Shown here: one piece after another, positions 19,416 through 31,794 of the stretch
Numbering within the stretch: the first letter of the stretch is position 1
Layout of the letters: every line of letters starts with the position of its first letter
Program-made: the position numbers and the translations under genes
Notes under the pieces: generated by a model
The model's database searches: none
Told to the model about the DNA's origin: nothing
What the model saw: the letters and a program-made list of their open reading frames with translations, nothing else
Origin: Selaginella moellendorffii
Lineage: Eukaryota; Streptophyta; Lycopodiopsida; Selaginellales; Selaginellaceae
DNA: 64,000 nt
NCBI RefSeq assembly: GCF_000143415.4
Contig: NW_003314325.1
Location: 214,149 to 278,148, forward strand
Reading direction: 5' to 3'

Positions 19416-20363
19416 ATGGCTCCTCCTTCTCGGAATGCTTCGTTTATCAAGTATAACCCATCTTTGCGGTTTAATTCTGGAGGTAAAGAAAGAACTATAA
19501 AGATGGTGGAGCTGCCGGTGGATCCGCTAGAGCCCCCCAAGTTTAAGTACAAGAAACTTCCCCGGCTCTCGGGCTCGCCTCTGGTACGCATCATGCACTC
19601 ACCAGCTCGTCCAGTGACTGTCCAGGATCAACAAGACTGGAAGATCGTCCCTTGCATCTCCAACTGGAAGAATCCCAAAGGATACACAATTGGATTGGAC
19701 AAGCGCTTGGCCGCCGATGGGAGGGGGCTCCAGGAGGTGCAAATCAATCACAGGTTTGCCCACCTCTCTGAGGCTCTCCACGGTGCGGAGAATAAGTCGG
19801 GGGAGGCCGTACTGTTGCGGTCACAGATCCATCTCAAGGAACAGAGTAAAAGAGAGCAGGAGCTTCGATCGCTCGCTGAAAGAGCGAGAACGGAAAGAAG
19901 TCATAGTGGATTGAGGGAAGAACAAGAGGAGCGAGAAGACGAGGAAAGGCAAGAGAGGGATGTGATTCGCGGCGAGCGGAAGAGGGAACGCGAGCGAGAA
20001 GCTTGTTTGAGGAAATCTTCGAAAAGCAAAGTTGTGAGGGATTGCGAGAGGGATATCTCCGAGAAGGTTGCCCTTGGATCCATGGCTAGTGTCACGAAGG
20101 GTGGTGAGCTGGTGTATGATCAGCGATTGTTTAACCAGGAGCAAGGCATGGATTCTGGCTATGGCGGCGATGACAGTGTGTACAATGTGTATGACAAGGG
20201 GCTCTTCCATCCAAGCTTGGGTGGTTTGCACAGGCCAAAAAAAGATGGTATTAACGAGGAGCTAGGAGGATTATCACGAGACAAGCCGGTTGAATTTGAG
20301 AAGGATTCATCGGATCCTTTTGGATTGAATGACTTCCTGAGTAAAATTAAAACTGAGAGGTAA
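19416..20363 (+). CDS. SNW/SKIP-like protein, 5'-truncated and shortened copy
   Basis: Intronless 315-aa frame matching SNW1/SKIP/Prp45, a spliceosome component and transcription coregulator in the nucleus. Seen in order: FIKYNPS, PVDPLEPPKFKYKKLPR, the hallmark SNWKNPKGY and LDKRLAADGRGLQ, a Glu/Arg-rich coiled region, DISEKVALG, YDQRLFNQEQGMDSG and near the end PVEFEKDSSDPFGL. Plant SKIP proteins are about 600 aa. Here the conserved N-terminal 150-190 residues are absent, and blocks in the coiled region and before PVEFEK are missing. The frame starts at ATG19416, only 83 bp after the gap. It is either a truncated paralogue or a gene cut by the rearrangement at the gap. Converges on LIP5 with a 110-bp spacer. 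Confidence 0.75.
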   Translation: MAPPSRNASFIKYNPSLRFNSGGKERTIKMVELPVDPLEPPKFKYKKLPRLSGSPLVRIMHSPARPVTVQDQQDWKIVPCISNWKNPKGYTIGLDKRLAADGRGLQEVQINHRFAHLSEALHGAENKSGEAVLLRSQIHLKEQSKREQELRSLAERARTERSHSGLREEQEEREDEERQERDVIRGERKREREREACLRKSSKSKVVRDCERDISEKVALGSMASVTKGGELVYDQRLFNQEQGMDSGYGGDDSVYNVYDKGLFHPSLGGLHRPKKDGINEELGGLSRDKPVEFEKDSSDPFGLNDFLSKIKTER

Positions 20364-20472
20364 GACGAAAGTTGACGAAGACCAAAATTGACCGTAGAGA
20401 ACTTCGAAAGATGATCGAGCTTTAGATTTTGAAGAAAACTAATGAAAGAAAGAAAGGTTTTTAACATTACCA

Positions 20473-22050
20473 TCAGGAAGCCGAGGGAGAGGTCAGGAGC
20501 TCGAGCGAGCGCCTGAGATAGCTGATTGCGGTGGGGACGTCGTCAAACGCTAGAGCGCTCACTGCAAACCTGGATGCCTTGTGTGCCTCGGTTATCTTCT
20601 CCGGTGGAGGCTTGTAGTTCTTCTCCAGCTCCGGCAATGGTGGAGCACTCGAGGTCCTCGGCAGTGGCGGCGGCTCGTACACTGGCTGCTGCTGATACGC
20701 CGCTGCTGCTGCCGCTGCTGGAGCCTGCTGATAAGAAGAAGCCGGATTGATCGTCGGAGCTTGGAATGACCCACCACCAGGTTGAGTGAAGCACGGATAC
20801 GATGGAGGCGAGTGGTAGTCTCCGGATCCTGGGTGTTGCTGAGAAAACGGTGCCGATGAACTCGGGTAGAAACCGGATGAGGGATACGTCGCGGAGGGGT
20901 AGCCACTGTCCATGGGATAGTCGTTTGTCCGAGAAGTTTCCCAGCGGTCAGACTGAGGAAAGTGCTCGGGTGCATTTTGGAAATGCTCCACCGAGTTGCT
21001 ACTGTAGAAGGAAGTCTCCGGTGGCGGCGGCGGCGGCGGCGGCGGTGGTGGTGGTGGTGGTGGTGGTGGCGGCGGCGTATGATCGAGTTGAGATGGAGCT
21101 GGAGCTGGAGCTGACGAGGAGTAATAGGCTGCTGTGCTTGTAGCGTGGTCGATACTGGTTTTGGGATTGACTGGTGGTGAAGGAGCCCGAGGTGTCTCTC
21201 CAGTGAGTAATTCTTGCTGCCAAAGCGGAGAAACACAGATTCTTAAGAACATAAAAAAGCACGAGCTAGAAAAGCCTCACCTCGGAGAAAACGTCGTCGA
21301 GTGAGAAGCCGGCATCACCACCGGGTGGTCCAGGCTCGGGCTTTCGCCCCTCGCTCAAGGCCTTCCGGATATCAGCCGCCTTCCAAACGGCGTACTTTTG
21401 CTTTTGCTCGATCTACAAATGCCCCTGGAAAACGTTAATGCAATACTCATTGGAGAAGCAAAAAGCAGGGAAAAGCAATTACTTCGGGTTGGAGATCTCC
21501 AAACTGCGTCAAGATCTCGAAGAAAATACTGGATGCGTAGAAAGTTTTCGCAGTGTTTCTAGACAATCGAAAGAAAAAAAAGCTGAGAGACCGCACAAAG
21601 AAAATAGATCACACATACAAGTCTGCTCGTCCAGCCCGGTCTTGCTTGTCCGCCTTGGAGAAAACACCCAAGGCAAATCCTTCCACATGTAAGTTGTCGT
21701 CCGGGCTGAGCTTCACGGTTTTCTTATCCTAAACAAAGGAATAGAGCTCAGCACTAAAGGAACTTCCTTCGTTCTTACCTTCTCGAGCTGATTCATCAGC
21801 GACAAAAGCAGCGCGTTCATGGTCTTAGACCGCTCCTTCGCTGGAACTTTGAGGCCTCTCTCCATAGCATACAACCGACCTAGCCAAGCGTTTTTAGCGA
21901 GAAATCCCTGCTAGATTTCAATCGACACTCACAGTAATACGCCACCAGCGGATCGTGCTTCTGGAGCTCGTCGGCGCGCTGCAAGTAGGGCAGCATGATC
22001 GTCTTGGCCAGCTCCACGACCCCGCCTGCGCCATCGTCTCCCGCTCCCAT
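20473..22050 (-). CDS. LIP5: LIP5/VTA1 homologue, 6 exons
   Basis: Exons on the minus strand: 21933-22050, 21779-21879, 21619-21728, 21483-21558, 21281-21412 and 20473-21216, all in phase, 426 aa (Arabidopsis LIP5 is about the same). LIP5 activates the ATPase SKD1/VPS4 that recycles ESCRT-III at multivesicular bodies. The N-terminal Vta1 domain reads LPYLQRADELQKHDPLVAYY, RLYAMERGL, DDNLHVEGFALGVFSKADKQ, TAKTFYASSIFFEIL and KYAVWKAADIRKAL. A Pro-rich linker with about 22 consecutive Pro follows. The C-terminal Vta1_C helix pair (EAHKASRFAVSALAFDDVPT) binds VPS4. The start at 22050 lies only 50 bp from the stop of an inverted kinase remnant, so promoter and 5' UTR must lie in that remnant. Confidence 0.92.
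21019..21071. repeat. GGC/GGT trinucleotide run in LIP5
   Basis: About 20 GGC or GGT units on the plus strand encode the poly-Pro run of the LIP5 linker on the minus strand. Such a run is likely length-polymorphic. Confidence 0.8.
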
Positions 22051-22100
22051 TGTGGGAAGAACCCTAATCCCGGTGATTGCGTGGCACCATAGAAACTTTG

Positions 22101-23520
22101 TCACGTTGCTACCTCTTCTAACATCTTTAGCGCGCCTCCAATGGACGGCCTTTGGAGCTGCTCGTGGCAAGCGCACAGCAATCACCATCTCTTTCGCTCG
22201 CTGCTCGCTCAGATCCTCCTCTATCAATGTTATCGAGCAGCAGGTCACTCCGCTCAAACGCTTTTGTTCCCAGCAAGAACTCATGATCAGTCCATCTTCT
22301 CCTGGACTGGTGATCACTGCGCTTGATGGGAGAGCCACCACCTTTCTTCCACTCACAAGCTCCAGCAAAACGATCCAAAGCCGCCTACCCCTGAGTGGAG
22401 CCACTCAGGAGCCATGTATCCGGGAGTCCCTCGCATGACCGTGCTGACAGAGTTCTTCTCGTGATCAACTCTCTCGACCGAGTCCAAAGTCACAAATCTT
22501 GGCTCCAAAGCTTGCATCCAGGAGGATATTTTGCGGCTTGATATCGAGGTGGAGGACCTGATCCTTGCAACCTCCGTGAAGATAATCCAGGCCTCGGGCA
22601 ATATCCGCGGCGATCCTCCATCTCCTCTCCCATCTCAGTGCCTGCTGCTTCATCGATCTTAGTAAAGAGCCAGATATTCCACAAACTCGGTAGTAGTGCT
22701 GGCCGTGAGCTCCATAGCCTTGCAACTTAACCAGGTTCTGGTGACGGACGCTTCCAATGGTTCTTCCGCCATGAACTGCTTGAGCCCTTGCCTTGCAGCC
22801 TCCAATCTCTTGACCACCACCTTGGAGAGCTCCCGCGAAAACAGTGCTAAATCCTCGTCAAGTTTTCTCTCGATGTTGCTAGCGATCTCGCACAGCTCCT
22901 TTAACTTGAAGTACCGTGGAGAGTTCTCAAACTCTGGTTGGATGATACAGCTATTCCCCATTGTCTCAGATTGCCCGGCGCGTAAACGTTTGGCCTTGTA
23001 AAACTTCCATACCGCCAGCACCATGACAGCGGCAGCTACTAGAAGAATGGCAGCAACGACATAAGCCGCTGGCCATGGTTTTCTTAAAATTTTTCGCTTA
23101 CTCGACGATCTTCCACTCTCTTCTCTTTTGTTGCTTGGAACTTCAGGTATCCTTGAGATCTCGGCCATGCTCATCTTTAAGAATGGGGTGGAGTACAAGG
23201 AGTCAAACATACTGGACAGCGTTGAAGAGTTCCACATCGTTAAAACCTGGGAGCACTCGTCAATTCGGTAAAGTATGCAGCTAGAGTTTTGCAAGCACGA
23301 GTTCTTGCTTGAAACCTCCGGAAAGTAGTCATACCCCACAGTGATCATCCAGGGAAACTCGACGAGCTCGTTATCATTGTTGCGGAGCTGATGATCGAGT
23401 GGTGGGCGATTGAGCTTGCAGCCAAGCCTGGGATCCTCGGCATCGAGATAAGAGGAAATAGCTTGCCGGACAAACACTCCAGTACCACCGTACTCTCCAC
23501 AAGACGAGTTGAAAAGCTTT
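22101..23520 (-). pseudogene. inverted G-type lectin receptor kinase remnant 5
   Basis: Minus-strand copy that begins in the EGF-like region (SCGEYGG, then PRLGCKLNRPP) and lacks the signal peptide and lectin domain. A PAN-like part, membrane span (YVVAAILLVAAAVMVLAVWKF) and kinase follow with frameshifts. The Gly loop is disrupted (KLDEDLALFSRELSK), HLDIKPQN and DFGLGR are recognisable, and the C-terminus ends ALKMLEEVAT with stop at 22101-22103. It is clearly related to the forward array but more diverged. It abuts LIP5. Confidence 0.8.
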
Positions 23521-23559
23521 CAAGGGTTCCAAGCATTGACAAGGAGTTCAAGTGATCTG

Positions 23560-26500
23560 CAATGGTGAGCGAGGTAGCTGACAGGGTAGTTCACAATCTC
23601 CGCATGGGTCTTAACCACCTGAACAGAAGCAATAATTAGCATGGGGCAAAAAACGGAAATACTCCAATTCTGGGCATCAGATATAGGCAACTACTGCACG
23701 AATACAAAGAAGTCCAGGATGGGGGTGATGCAGATGAATTAATCACAGTCATCAGTGATGGCAAACCATTCTGGGATTCCAACACCAAGGTTTCTCCTTG
23801 TCCATCTGATGTTCTCAAGAGCAGGAGCAAGGGCAAGGCAAAGTCTGCCATTCACTTTCTTGAAAAAACCCAGGTGTACTATCTAACCATCCCACAGTCA
23901 TGTCTTTTGCTAGCTTTGTCTGCATCTTGCATTTGAAAGAGGAATCTTCATTATTTCACATTGGACTGGAGTTCCTTTATTTTTGGCTTGTCTTTTAGGA
24001 ATTTCCACTATTATCCAAACTTGCCAAGTGCCACCCGGATCCAGTATCAGGTGTGGCTTTTCCATATCTATTTATGGCTTTTCCACTTTTGTTTGTGGCT
24101 TTCCAACTTTGTGGAACTTTGTGGTTTGGAAGAAACAGTAAAGTTTAATAACAAACAATTGGCATCAGGACATTTGAAAGCTTAAAACCAGGTTCAAGCA
24201 TTTTAGAAAGTTCAATATGTATTATATATATCATGTGAAGATGACTCCCATGCACTAGGGTCTTCACTTGTTTTGCATCAAGCGGATGGCATTGCAAAGT
24301 TTGCCTTGTGCTTGTATGCTCGTCATGTTTTGAGATTGGTTTTTCAAAGACAATTACTAACATTTGGGATATGATAGACACGGCTCTTTCCCAATGCTGG
24401 CACATAACACTTCATGATATTGGCAGCCAGAATATCTCCTCAAAGTGAGGAAGGCCACCTCTAAAATTAGGTTGGTGGCCCAGGGACAATGTGTATAGAG
24501 AATGACAATTATAATGAAAAACTAATCTTGTCTACTAGTGAATTCCTATGGGGACAGAATGTCTATGCTAGCTTTTGGAATTATATGTATAATATGAAAA
24601 AAAGTGTTGAGAGCAACACTTGGTTTGCTTTTGTTTTCAAATATTTTTATTAATATATAACTTTTGAGATTGCACAGCCAGGATTGTGACCTTGATGGCA
24701 AAGTATGTCAAGTTGTGGTGGAGTTCTTTTTTGGTTTTTGATATTCATGTCTGAAAATGTTTCATGGAAGTATTCACTCTTCCTCTTTTACTCCACAGAT
24801 TTTATAGGAAAACTTTGTCCTATAACAAAAGAACACATTCAAACTTTATAAGGGAGCAATGCTCTAATAGGAACATCTAGTACATGTGTGATGAGCTTTA
24901 TTCCTTTCTTTTCCTTTGTGTGATAGGTGAGTATTTTATGGCTTGTAGGAAGGAAATAATGTCAGCATCTAGCCATCTACCTTGATGTTCCATATTCTGC
25001 AACTTTGCCCTATGGACTGATTGCAATTTATCTGATTGCCAGTTTGAGCAAAAGCTTTGTATGCACAAAGCTACTACTGCCAAAGAGTAGTCAGGATTTA
25101 ATGTTGAGATGTATAAATACTCGAGCTTTTATGTCACTTCACAAACTTATAGAGGCTGTAGAGGCAGACATAAATGTTTGGAAGGAGATGGATTTTTGGG
25201 TTTACAATTCAAAAAAAGAGACTGGTTTTATCTAAGAATTAAGGTGCAATCTGCTACATGAACTTGCTGCTTCAAACATACTACAATTGTAAGGTAGTCT
25301 TTGTCTCTTATCATTAAACAAACAAGACACACTATTCATTCAACGAAAAGCATAATTGTTAATTTACAATTCTAAGTATTGGGTAGTTTATTTGTGGAAT
25401 TGAGGCATACCATGCTACCCATCCCAAACGCAATTAAGATCTTGAAACCAAAGGATGGGTTTGATGGTGTTGTTAAGAATTCCATCTTAAGAGATATTGG
25501 TTATGCTCTAGTGTTCAAGTTCATCTCTAGAACAGCTCAGCCACATGAAGAGGAGGTAGTGGCACTGGACAAGCATCTTAGATGCGATGCTTGTGAGACA
25601 TCCCTCTAATCTGGATAAAATGTTGTTCCTGGTGTTGGTCTATTAGATGCTGAGGAGTGTTCATATTGCAATATTGCAATTTATATTTAGTTAATATAAT
25701 TAATCAATAATTATGAACATGTTCCTATTTAGAAAGTTTATAATTATAAATACAAGATTAATCTAAATGAATTAAAAAATAAAATATTCTAGAATATCTA
25801 AATATATTCTAGGTATATTCACTACCACTTAAAAGAGGAAAAGCTACCTTTCATAGTTAGGGTGTCATTTTTTTTTTGTAGGTTATCAAGGTTGTTAGAA
25901 TCCCAGTGATTATTGTCTTTGTGTATATATCTAAGAAAGTATTTGTGAATATTCAAACCTTTATTAGCTAAACTATTGTATAGTTCAAACATATCATCTT
26001 GGTTCTCTTCTCCTTTGCATACTGTTCAAAGTAAATATACTAAAAGTCAGCAATTGCCACAGGATTAGTGGATTTACTTGATAGTCATATGAAATTTTTC
26101 ATAGCATCTTGTGTTTCTAAATAGTGATTGATTCCTAAATAGTTGGATTCTTAAATAATTGGATTCCTAAATAGGTGATTCCTAAATGACTATAAAAAAT
26201 GGTGATTGATTCATAAATTGTAGCAAATATGGTTTTTCACCCTTTATCCTATGGTGATTTACCATAAGATAACCACGAAGTAGAATCTAAACCCTCTAAG
26301 TGCCATGTGTCCAAAGGATAGTGGAGCAGAACCTGAGTTTCAGGGCCTTGGGCCATTAAATGAATGAATGGAGCCAAACTCCTAAACATGGACTTAAAGA
26401 ACAATAAAACTAAAGCATGGAATAACTCTTAAGTGTTAAACCCAAGGAGTGAAAGAATAAGAGCATGGAACCACTTGGAACAATTCTAGAACATTTATCA

Positions 26501-29100
26501 TTCCAATGCTAAGATTAATATGGAAAACAAAGCCAAACAGAGTTTAGCACTATTTCATACTAATAGCCTAACATGAGGATATGAGTATTCCACTAACTAA
26601 CATAATTTAGAACTTAGGCTTAAACCTAAGTTGGATATAGAACAAAGATAGGCATAAGTAAAAGCTAGACTATACCTCAAGTTGGTTAGCCATACCTGAC
26701 CTACCCATTATTCCTACTATACATTTGGAACCCCCTACAACCCCTTTAACATATTGATGGCTTAATGCAAGGATATAAGTACTCCACCAACTAGCATAGT
26801 ATGGAATTAAGGCTTAAACCCAAGTCAAATGTAAAACAAAGATAAGCATGTAAATGAAAGCTAAACTATACCTCAAGTTAATCAACTTACCCACTATCCC
26901 TACTATACATTTGGAACCACCCACAACCCCTTTCCCACCCGCTCGAGGAATGCACACTTTGGGCTTTCACCCTTAGCTTCTCTTAGTACCAAGAGTTAGT
27001 TTTTGGGACTAACTCAAAACTTACTAAATATAGAATGTTGCTAGATTGTGAATTTGGACACGGGACAAACACCATTGTGTTTAGGATAATCTCTACATTC
27101 CATAAATATAAATTAGCAAATCTAAGTACTTTTTATAAATAGCAATTGGAAGTTCTCAACACTAGCAAGTGTAAGTCAACGAATGAATTTCTTTAACCAA
27201 GTCATGTATGCTTGACTAATAGCATTTAGGAATTCCGTCCTTATGCTCATCTGGTCAAGTGTACATATGAAGATTAATTTCTCAACTAGCTTGAGTGGAA
27301 ACTAAAAAAGGGTTCAACAATACTGACCTCTTGCCATCATGGCAGTAAAGAAAGAATATCTAAAAAAACTAGATGATAGGTAATTTTTGATACCCAAAGT
27401 CACATTTGCGACATAAATAATTCTTAAATAGCATAGTGTTTAGTAATAGTTATTTAATTACTAAAAACAATAATTCTTGTTGTGGCCTTTTCAATGATTC
27501 CGTCACTCTTTTAGCTTCTCAATCATGTTGGAGTTAGCCTCTAATTCTTTCCCACACTCTCATAACTCTAAAATATATTTAGAAACACTATTAATCCATA
27601 TTGAGATCCTTTGACCCAACTCACCCAAGAAGGTGATGAGATATTTTTTTCCATTAAGAAAATTTTATGGCTACTATAATTTATTAGAGATCATTCCTAA
27701 CACTTTTGCTATACTTTGTTTCATTATTTTATGAGCAACTCAAAAATTCTCTTTTTAGAACACTAGAAAGATGGTTGAGCTTGAAATCCTCTCTAGACAC
27801 TCTAGAACTTTTTTCAACACATTTATATTGTTACTACAACTGTGTATTCATAGTACTTCACAAGTTATAAGGAGATTTTCTTGAAAATCACCCTCTCCTC
27901 TCTAAAAGAAAAAACACACTAATTCACAAGACATGATTGTCCAAGTGGTGAGGCTCAGTTTTCTTTCCATTGCTCCATCCTCACCCTTTTATTGTTCAAG
28001 TCCAAGATTCCAATAATGTTTATGATGCCTTCCCTCTACTAGAATTTTGGATTATTATCCTAAACTTCTGCCACCTCCTTGCTTTGTTGATGATCTTTTT
28101 GAACCATCCAACACCTTCATAATTTCCTTGTTCTTGATTCTTCTACTAAATTCCCAAAGATTCCTTAAATCTCAACTAAGCTGCTACGTGGATTAAACCA
28201 CACTTTAACTATTTCCACCCTATTTCAAACCCATGCCATATTCATTTCTTATGGGATGACTATTTAAACTATGGGAACACAATGCCATTTTATATATATT
28301 GCAAGGATTTTCATGAATATTTTGATGCATACTAGATAAGTATACCAGATAAGACAAAATGGTTGCTATTGCACACATTAGCTCCTAGCGTTTGACACAT
28401 CAGTAGAAGATTACCAATATCACTACAAATCAACACTATAGCTTGAAATACATTTAGATTAATTAACCTTCCAAAGCTCTCTCTATTCGTCCAGAATTTG
28501 CAGAGCTCTTGTTTCAAATTTCCCCAATGATTCTTTTAGTCTTTGAAGATTTGTCATATTAACTTGAATGTGCCATGGATGTAGATTGAGGATTATATTT
28601 CAGTATATTTTATGATAACATGTATTTAAATTAGTATTATATTTATATATTATAAACATATTTATCTTCTAAGTATATTCTAGTATATGATAATATGTAT
28701 ATCAAGTAAACTTGGGCTTATTCCCATTTCCAAATTTTTTTAAGCCTTGAGCAATGAAGAATGTGAGAATCTCCTCACTAAACTCTTGCATTTACACTTT
28801 TCTTCTTTGAAAACTTTGCATAAACATTTCATTATGTCAAATAAATGCCCTAGTGGTCAATACTGTGCATTCAAATTGATAAATCAATCGAGCAAGGCAA
28901 TATAATTTATAACATGGTATCAACCAAAACTAAATAGACTGTATGATAGATACATGTTTATAGTTATGCACAGGACCATTAAATTAAAATGTAATGTTAT
29001 CAGTTCTAAAATGAAGATTTAGTGGAGTTCAGAAGAAAAGTATGTATGTAGTCACATTTTGCTATGGTATTGTCTTGGTGGTACTAGAAAGATCCTTTGT
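23560..29100. other. AT-rich intergenic region, no supported gene
   Basis: About 65-70% AT, with short frames only, none with splice support or recognisable motifs. A 76-codon frame at 25379-25609 has coding-like composition but no relative I recognise. The stretch 26.1-26.2 kb has repeats of GATTCCTAAATAG. Probably decayed transposon DNA; I could not identify a transposase or terminal repeats. Confidence 0.5.
26571..26935. repeat. two tandem copies of a ~180-bp unit
   Basis: 26571-26752 and 26764-26935 share TACTCCACCAACTA, GGCTTAAACC, AACAAAGATA, CTATACCTCAAGTT, CCTACTATACATTTGGAACC and CAACCCCTTT in the same order with about 80% identity. No coding frame is conserved. Confidence 0.75.
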
Positions 29101-29418
29101 CCTAGCTACGTCGCAAAAAAACATACGATCTTGTATTTGAATAGTGCCCCAGACAAAATCATGTGATAGCATACGAATATGCACTTGGTAGATTCTCTGG
29201 GAATATACCCCTCTCTCTTGGTTGGCCAAATTCTCTCTTTTGAGGCGCCGCGCCAGGGCGGTGGTGAGCGCCCTGCATGCGCGCGCCTTCCTCGATTTCT
29301 GGTGTCGCCGCTTGATCCATCCCAGCTCCCCTTCCCCAATTGCTCGCTCCCTTCATCGATCCTACAATCCGATCGCGCCCCTATCTGATCGATCGATCCC
29401 AAAATCCTTTGGATCGTC

Positions 29419-31550
29419 ATGCTGGCGCCGGGGGAAATGTTGCTCATAGCTCGCGAGTGCCCCGCCAGCGGCTGCTCGCAGTGGATTTTTAGGTATCTCA
29501 AGGATTGCGTGTGCGATGTGAAAGATGGAGTCTCCTTCTCGCTGGGGCTCATCAGCGTTTTGAGCTGGGGCATTGCCGAGGTGCCCCAGATCATCACGAA
29601 TTACAAGGAGAAATCCACCGAGGGTGTCTCGCTTCTCTTTCTCATGACTTGGGTCGTTGGGTAAGCCATTCCTTTCGTTCTCTCCTCTCTTTTTCTCTTT
29701 GGTTCCCAGTGTGGAGATGGTGGAGAGATTCTATCTTTGTTTTCTTGCTGCCGGTTCTCTCATTTAATGCATCGCTTGCTTTCTCCTCGATCGTGTGTGC
29801 TTGGATTGGATCAAACGCATTAACTCTCCCATCTTATACTCGTGAAGGGATTTTTTCAATATCGCGGGGTGTCTACTCGAGCCAGCAACTGTAAGTCAGG
29901 GATCATCTCCATCGGATTTTTTTTTTTTTCCCGGTTTTGCTACTGACGATCGTTTGTTTTCTTCCCTGAATTGGACATCCAATACGCAGCTCCCAACGCA
30001 ATTCTACATGGCACTGGTAACAGCGTTCCATTTTTAACTAATCACCGCTTTGTTTCTCGGCGCTGGCAGCTTTACACCTTGACAACGCTCGTCCTCGTCG
30101 CTCAAACAATCTATTACGGACAGATCGCGAAACGCCACAGGCCTGACTCACCCTCCATCGAAGAGCCCTTGATCCCTCCAGAGGTAAAGATCTAGCATCT
30201 TATATGTTTTTCAATTAGAACAGGACTATAGTTTTTCTGTCTCGATCACTGCTAATCGAAATAAAATAAACTCTAGAAACAGGCAAGGCGAGCGCAAGAG
30301 ACACCGGTGACCCCCGTGACGAGCCAGCCGATATCTTCCATAAGCGTTCCAAGCCCGAGTCCTCGACAGTTCTACTACACGTCAGTGCTCTAGTCCCGAT
30401 CGTTTGTTTGTTTGTTTGTTTGTTTCATGGCTAAGGACTAAGTTTTTAAACGTGTGATCCTTGCACAGATCTGCGAGATCCTTGACGCGAAGCCACACAC
30501 CCACAGCTGGTTCTTATCTATCCACCTCAGGTGTTAAGAGAGGGGACTACTTATCTTCTCATCCATCTCTGTCCAATCTCCAAGCTGTCGAGGCCCAGAT
30601 TGTTGCCGCGTCGCATCTGGGAAAATCAGAGCCCAGGATGATCAGATCAGTAAGCTCCAGAGACTCCTTCCTTTCTTTGGTTTGTTTTGTTCGTTCTCTA
30701 ACTTTTCCGTATCTTTTTCTTTTTCGGTGGAAAGGTGGCTGCTAGTTTGATGATGTTTGGTGGCTATGCATTACACTCTCGTTGGGAGTCGCAAGCTAGG
30801 TCCTCGTCTGGTGGTCATGTCGTCTTCAGCAGCGCGAGACGCCTCCTGCAGGTACGAGAGATAAGATTCACCCCTGAAGTTTCTCTCGGGGTGAAAAACT
30901 CGATTTACCAGTGAAGTTTCTGGTGATGGAATGAGATTTTTTCTTGCAGGACTCTGGAAGTCACAGTAGAGCTGGAGAGATGCTCGGGTGGGGAATGGCC
31001 GCGATTTACATGGGTGGAAGGGTACCTCAAATCTGGCTCAATGTGTGATCTCTCTCTCTTCTTTTTCTTTCTTTTTGGTCTGACATGAAGTTGATTTTTT
31101 CTTGTCTTCCTAGATTACGAGAGGAACAGTGGAGGTAATCTTCTATCATTTTCTAAGTTTTGTTTCTCTAAAGTTGCGACTTTTCCAGGGTCTCAATCCG
31201 ATGATGTTCTTCTGCGCGCTAATGGGAAATGCTACATACGTTGGAAGGTGAATGAGCTTTAGTTCGTTGGGATTCATTGTTTTTTTTTTTTTTTGTGCTG
31301 TGGTTGCAGCATCCTCGTCCGGAGCACGGATTGGACCAAGTTGAAGCCCAACATGCCATGGCTGGTGGACGCTGCTGTTTGCGTTATTCTGGATTTTTTC
31401 GTATGGTTTTTCTTCTGTTTTCGATGTTCTTCCTTGACGGTGTTTTTGCAGATTCTTGCGCAATTTTGCTACTACCACCGCTTCGTGACAAAGTGTAACA
31501 GCCAGAACAGTGGCTCCGAGGAAGGGCTTGTAGAGAAACAGAATGTTTGA
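29419..31550 (+). CDS. PQ-loop repeat transporter (vacuolar amino-acid transporter type), 12 exons
   Basis: Exons 29419-29660, 29848-29890, 29990-30016, 30070-30183, 30277-30380, 30469-30649, 30735-30851, 30950-31042, 31114-31134, 31189-31247, 31310-31400 and 31452-31550 join in phase to 396 aa. The two PQ-loop signatures are AEVPQIITNYK in exon 1 and RVPQIWLN in exon 8, separated by a long Ser/Pro-rich loop (exons 4-6). GCLLEPATLPTQFYMA follows the first repeat. Exon 9 is a 21-bp micro-exon. The layout matches the YPQ/PQLC2 group, seven-span exporters of cationic amino acids from vacuole or lysosome; substrate here is inferred. It seems intact and is alone in the window. Confidence 0.9.
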
Positions 31551-31794
31551 TAGAGCGAGAGCTTCGTTTTAGGAAGATCAATTGGAGATTCTCAATGTTA
31601 AAGGTTGAATATTTTCAACGATTTGCTAAAGGTTGTATGTTTCATTGTCTCGTGATGCTCGCTTTGCACGATGTTCCCAAGAAAATCTTTCCAAACAAAA
31701 CGACGGCATTGCTTTAGTGTGCGTTGACCCATTCTTCCGGAATCCAGATCGATCGATCGATAGTTGTTGATCGATATCAAACGAAAATTTTCCA
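31551..31794. other. 3' UTR and intergenic spacer
   Basis: Contains the 3' UTR of the PQ-loop gene and a GATCGATCGATC run near 31750 directly before the next family member. No gene seen. Confidence 0.5.

Noticed and set aside
20592-21236. 214-aa His/Arg-rich minus frame overlapping LIP5
   Set aside because: Shadow of the Pro-rich exon 6 in another frame; LIP5 exons splice into the other frame in phase.
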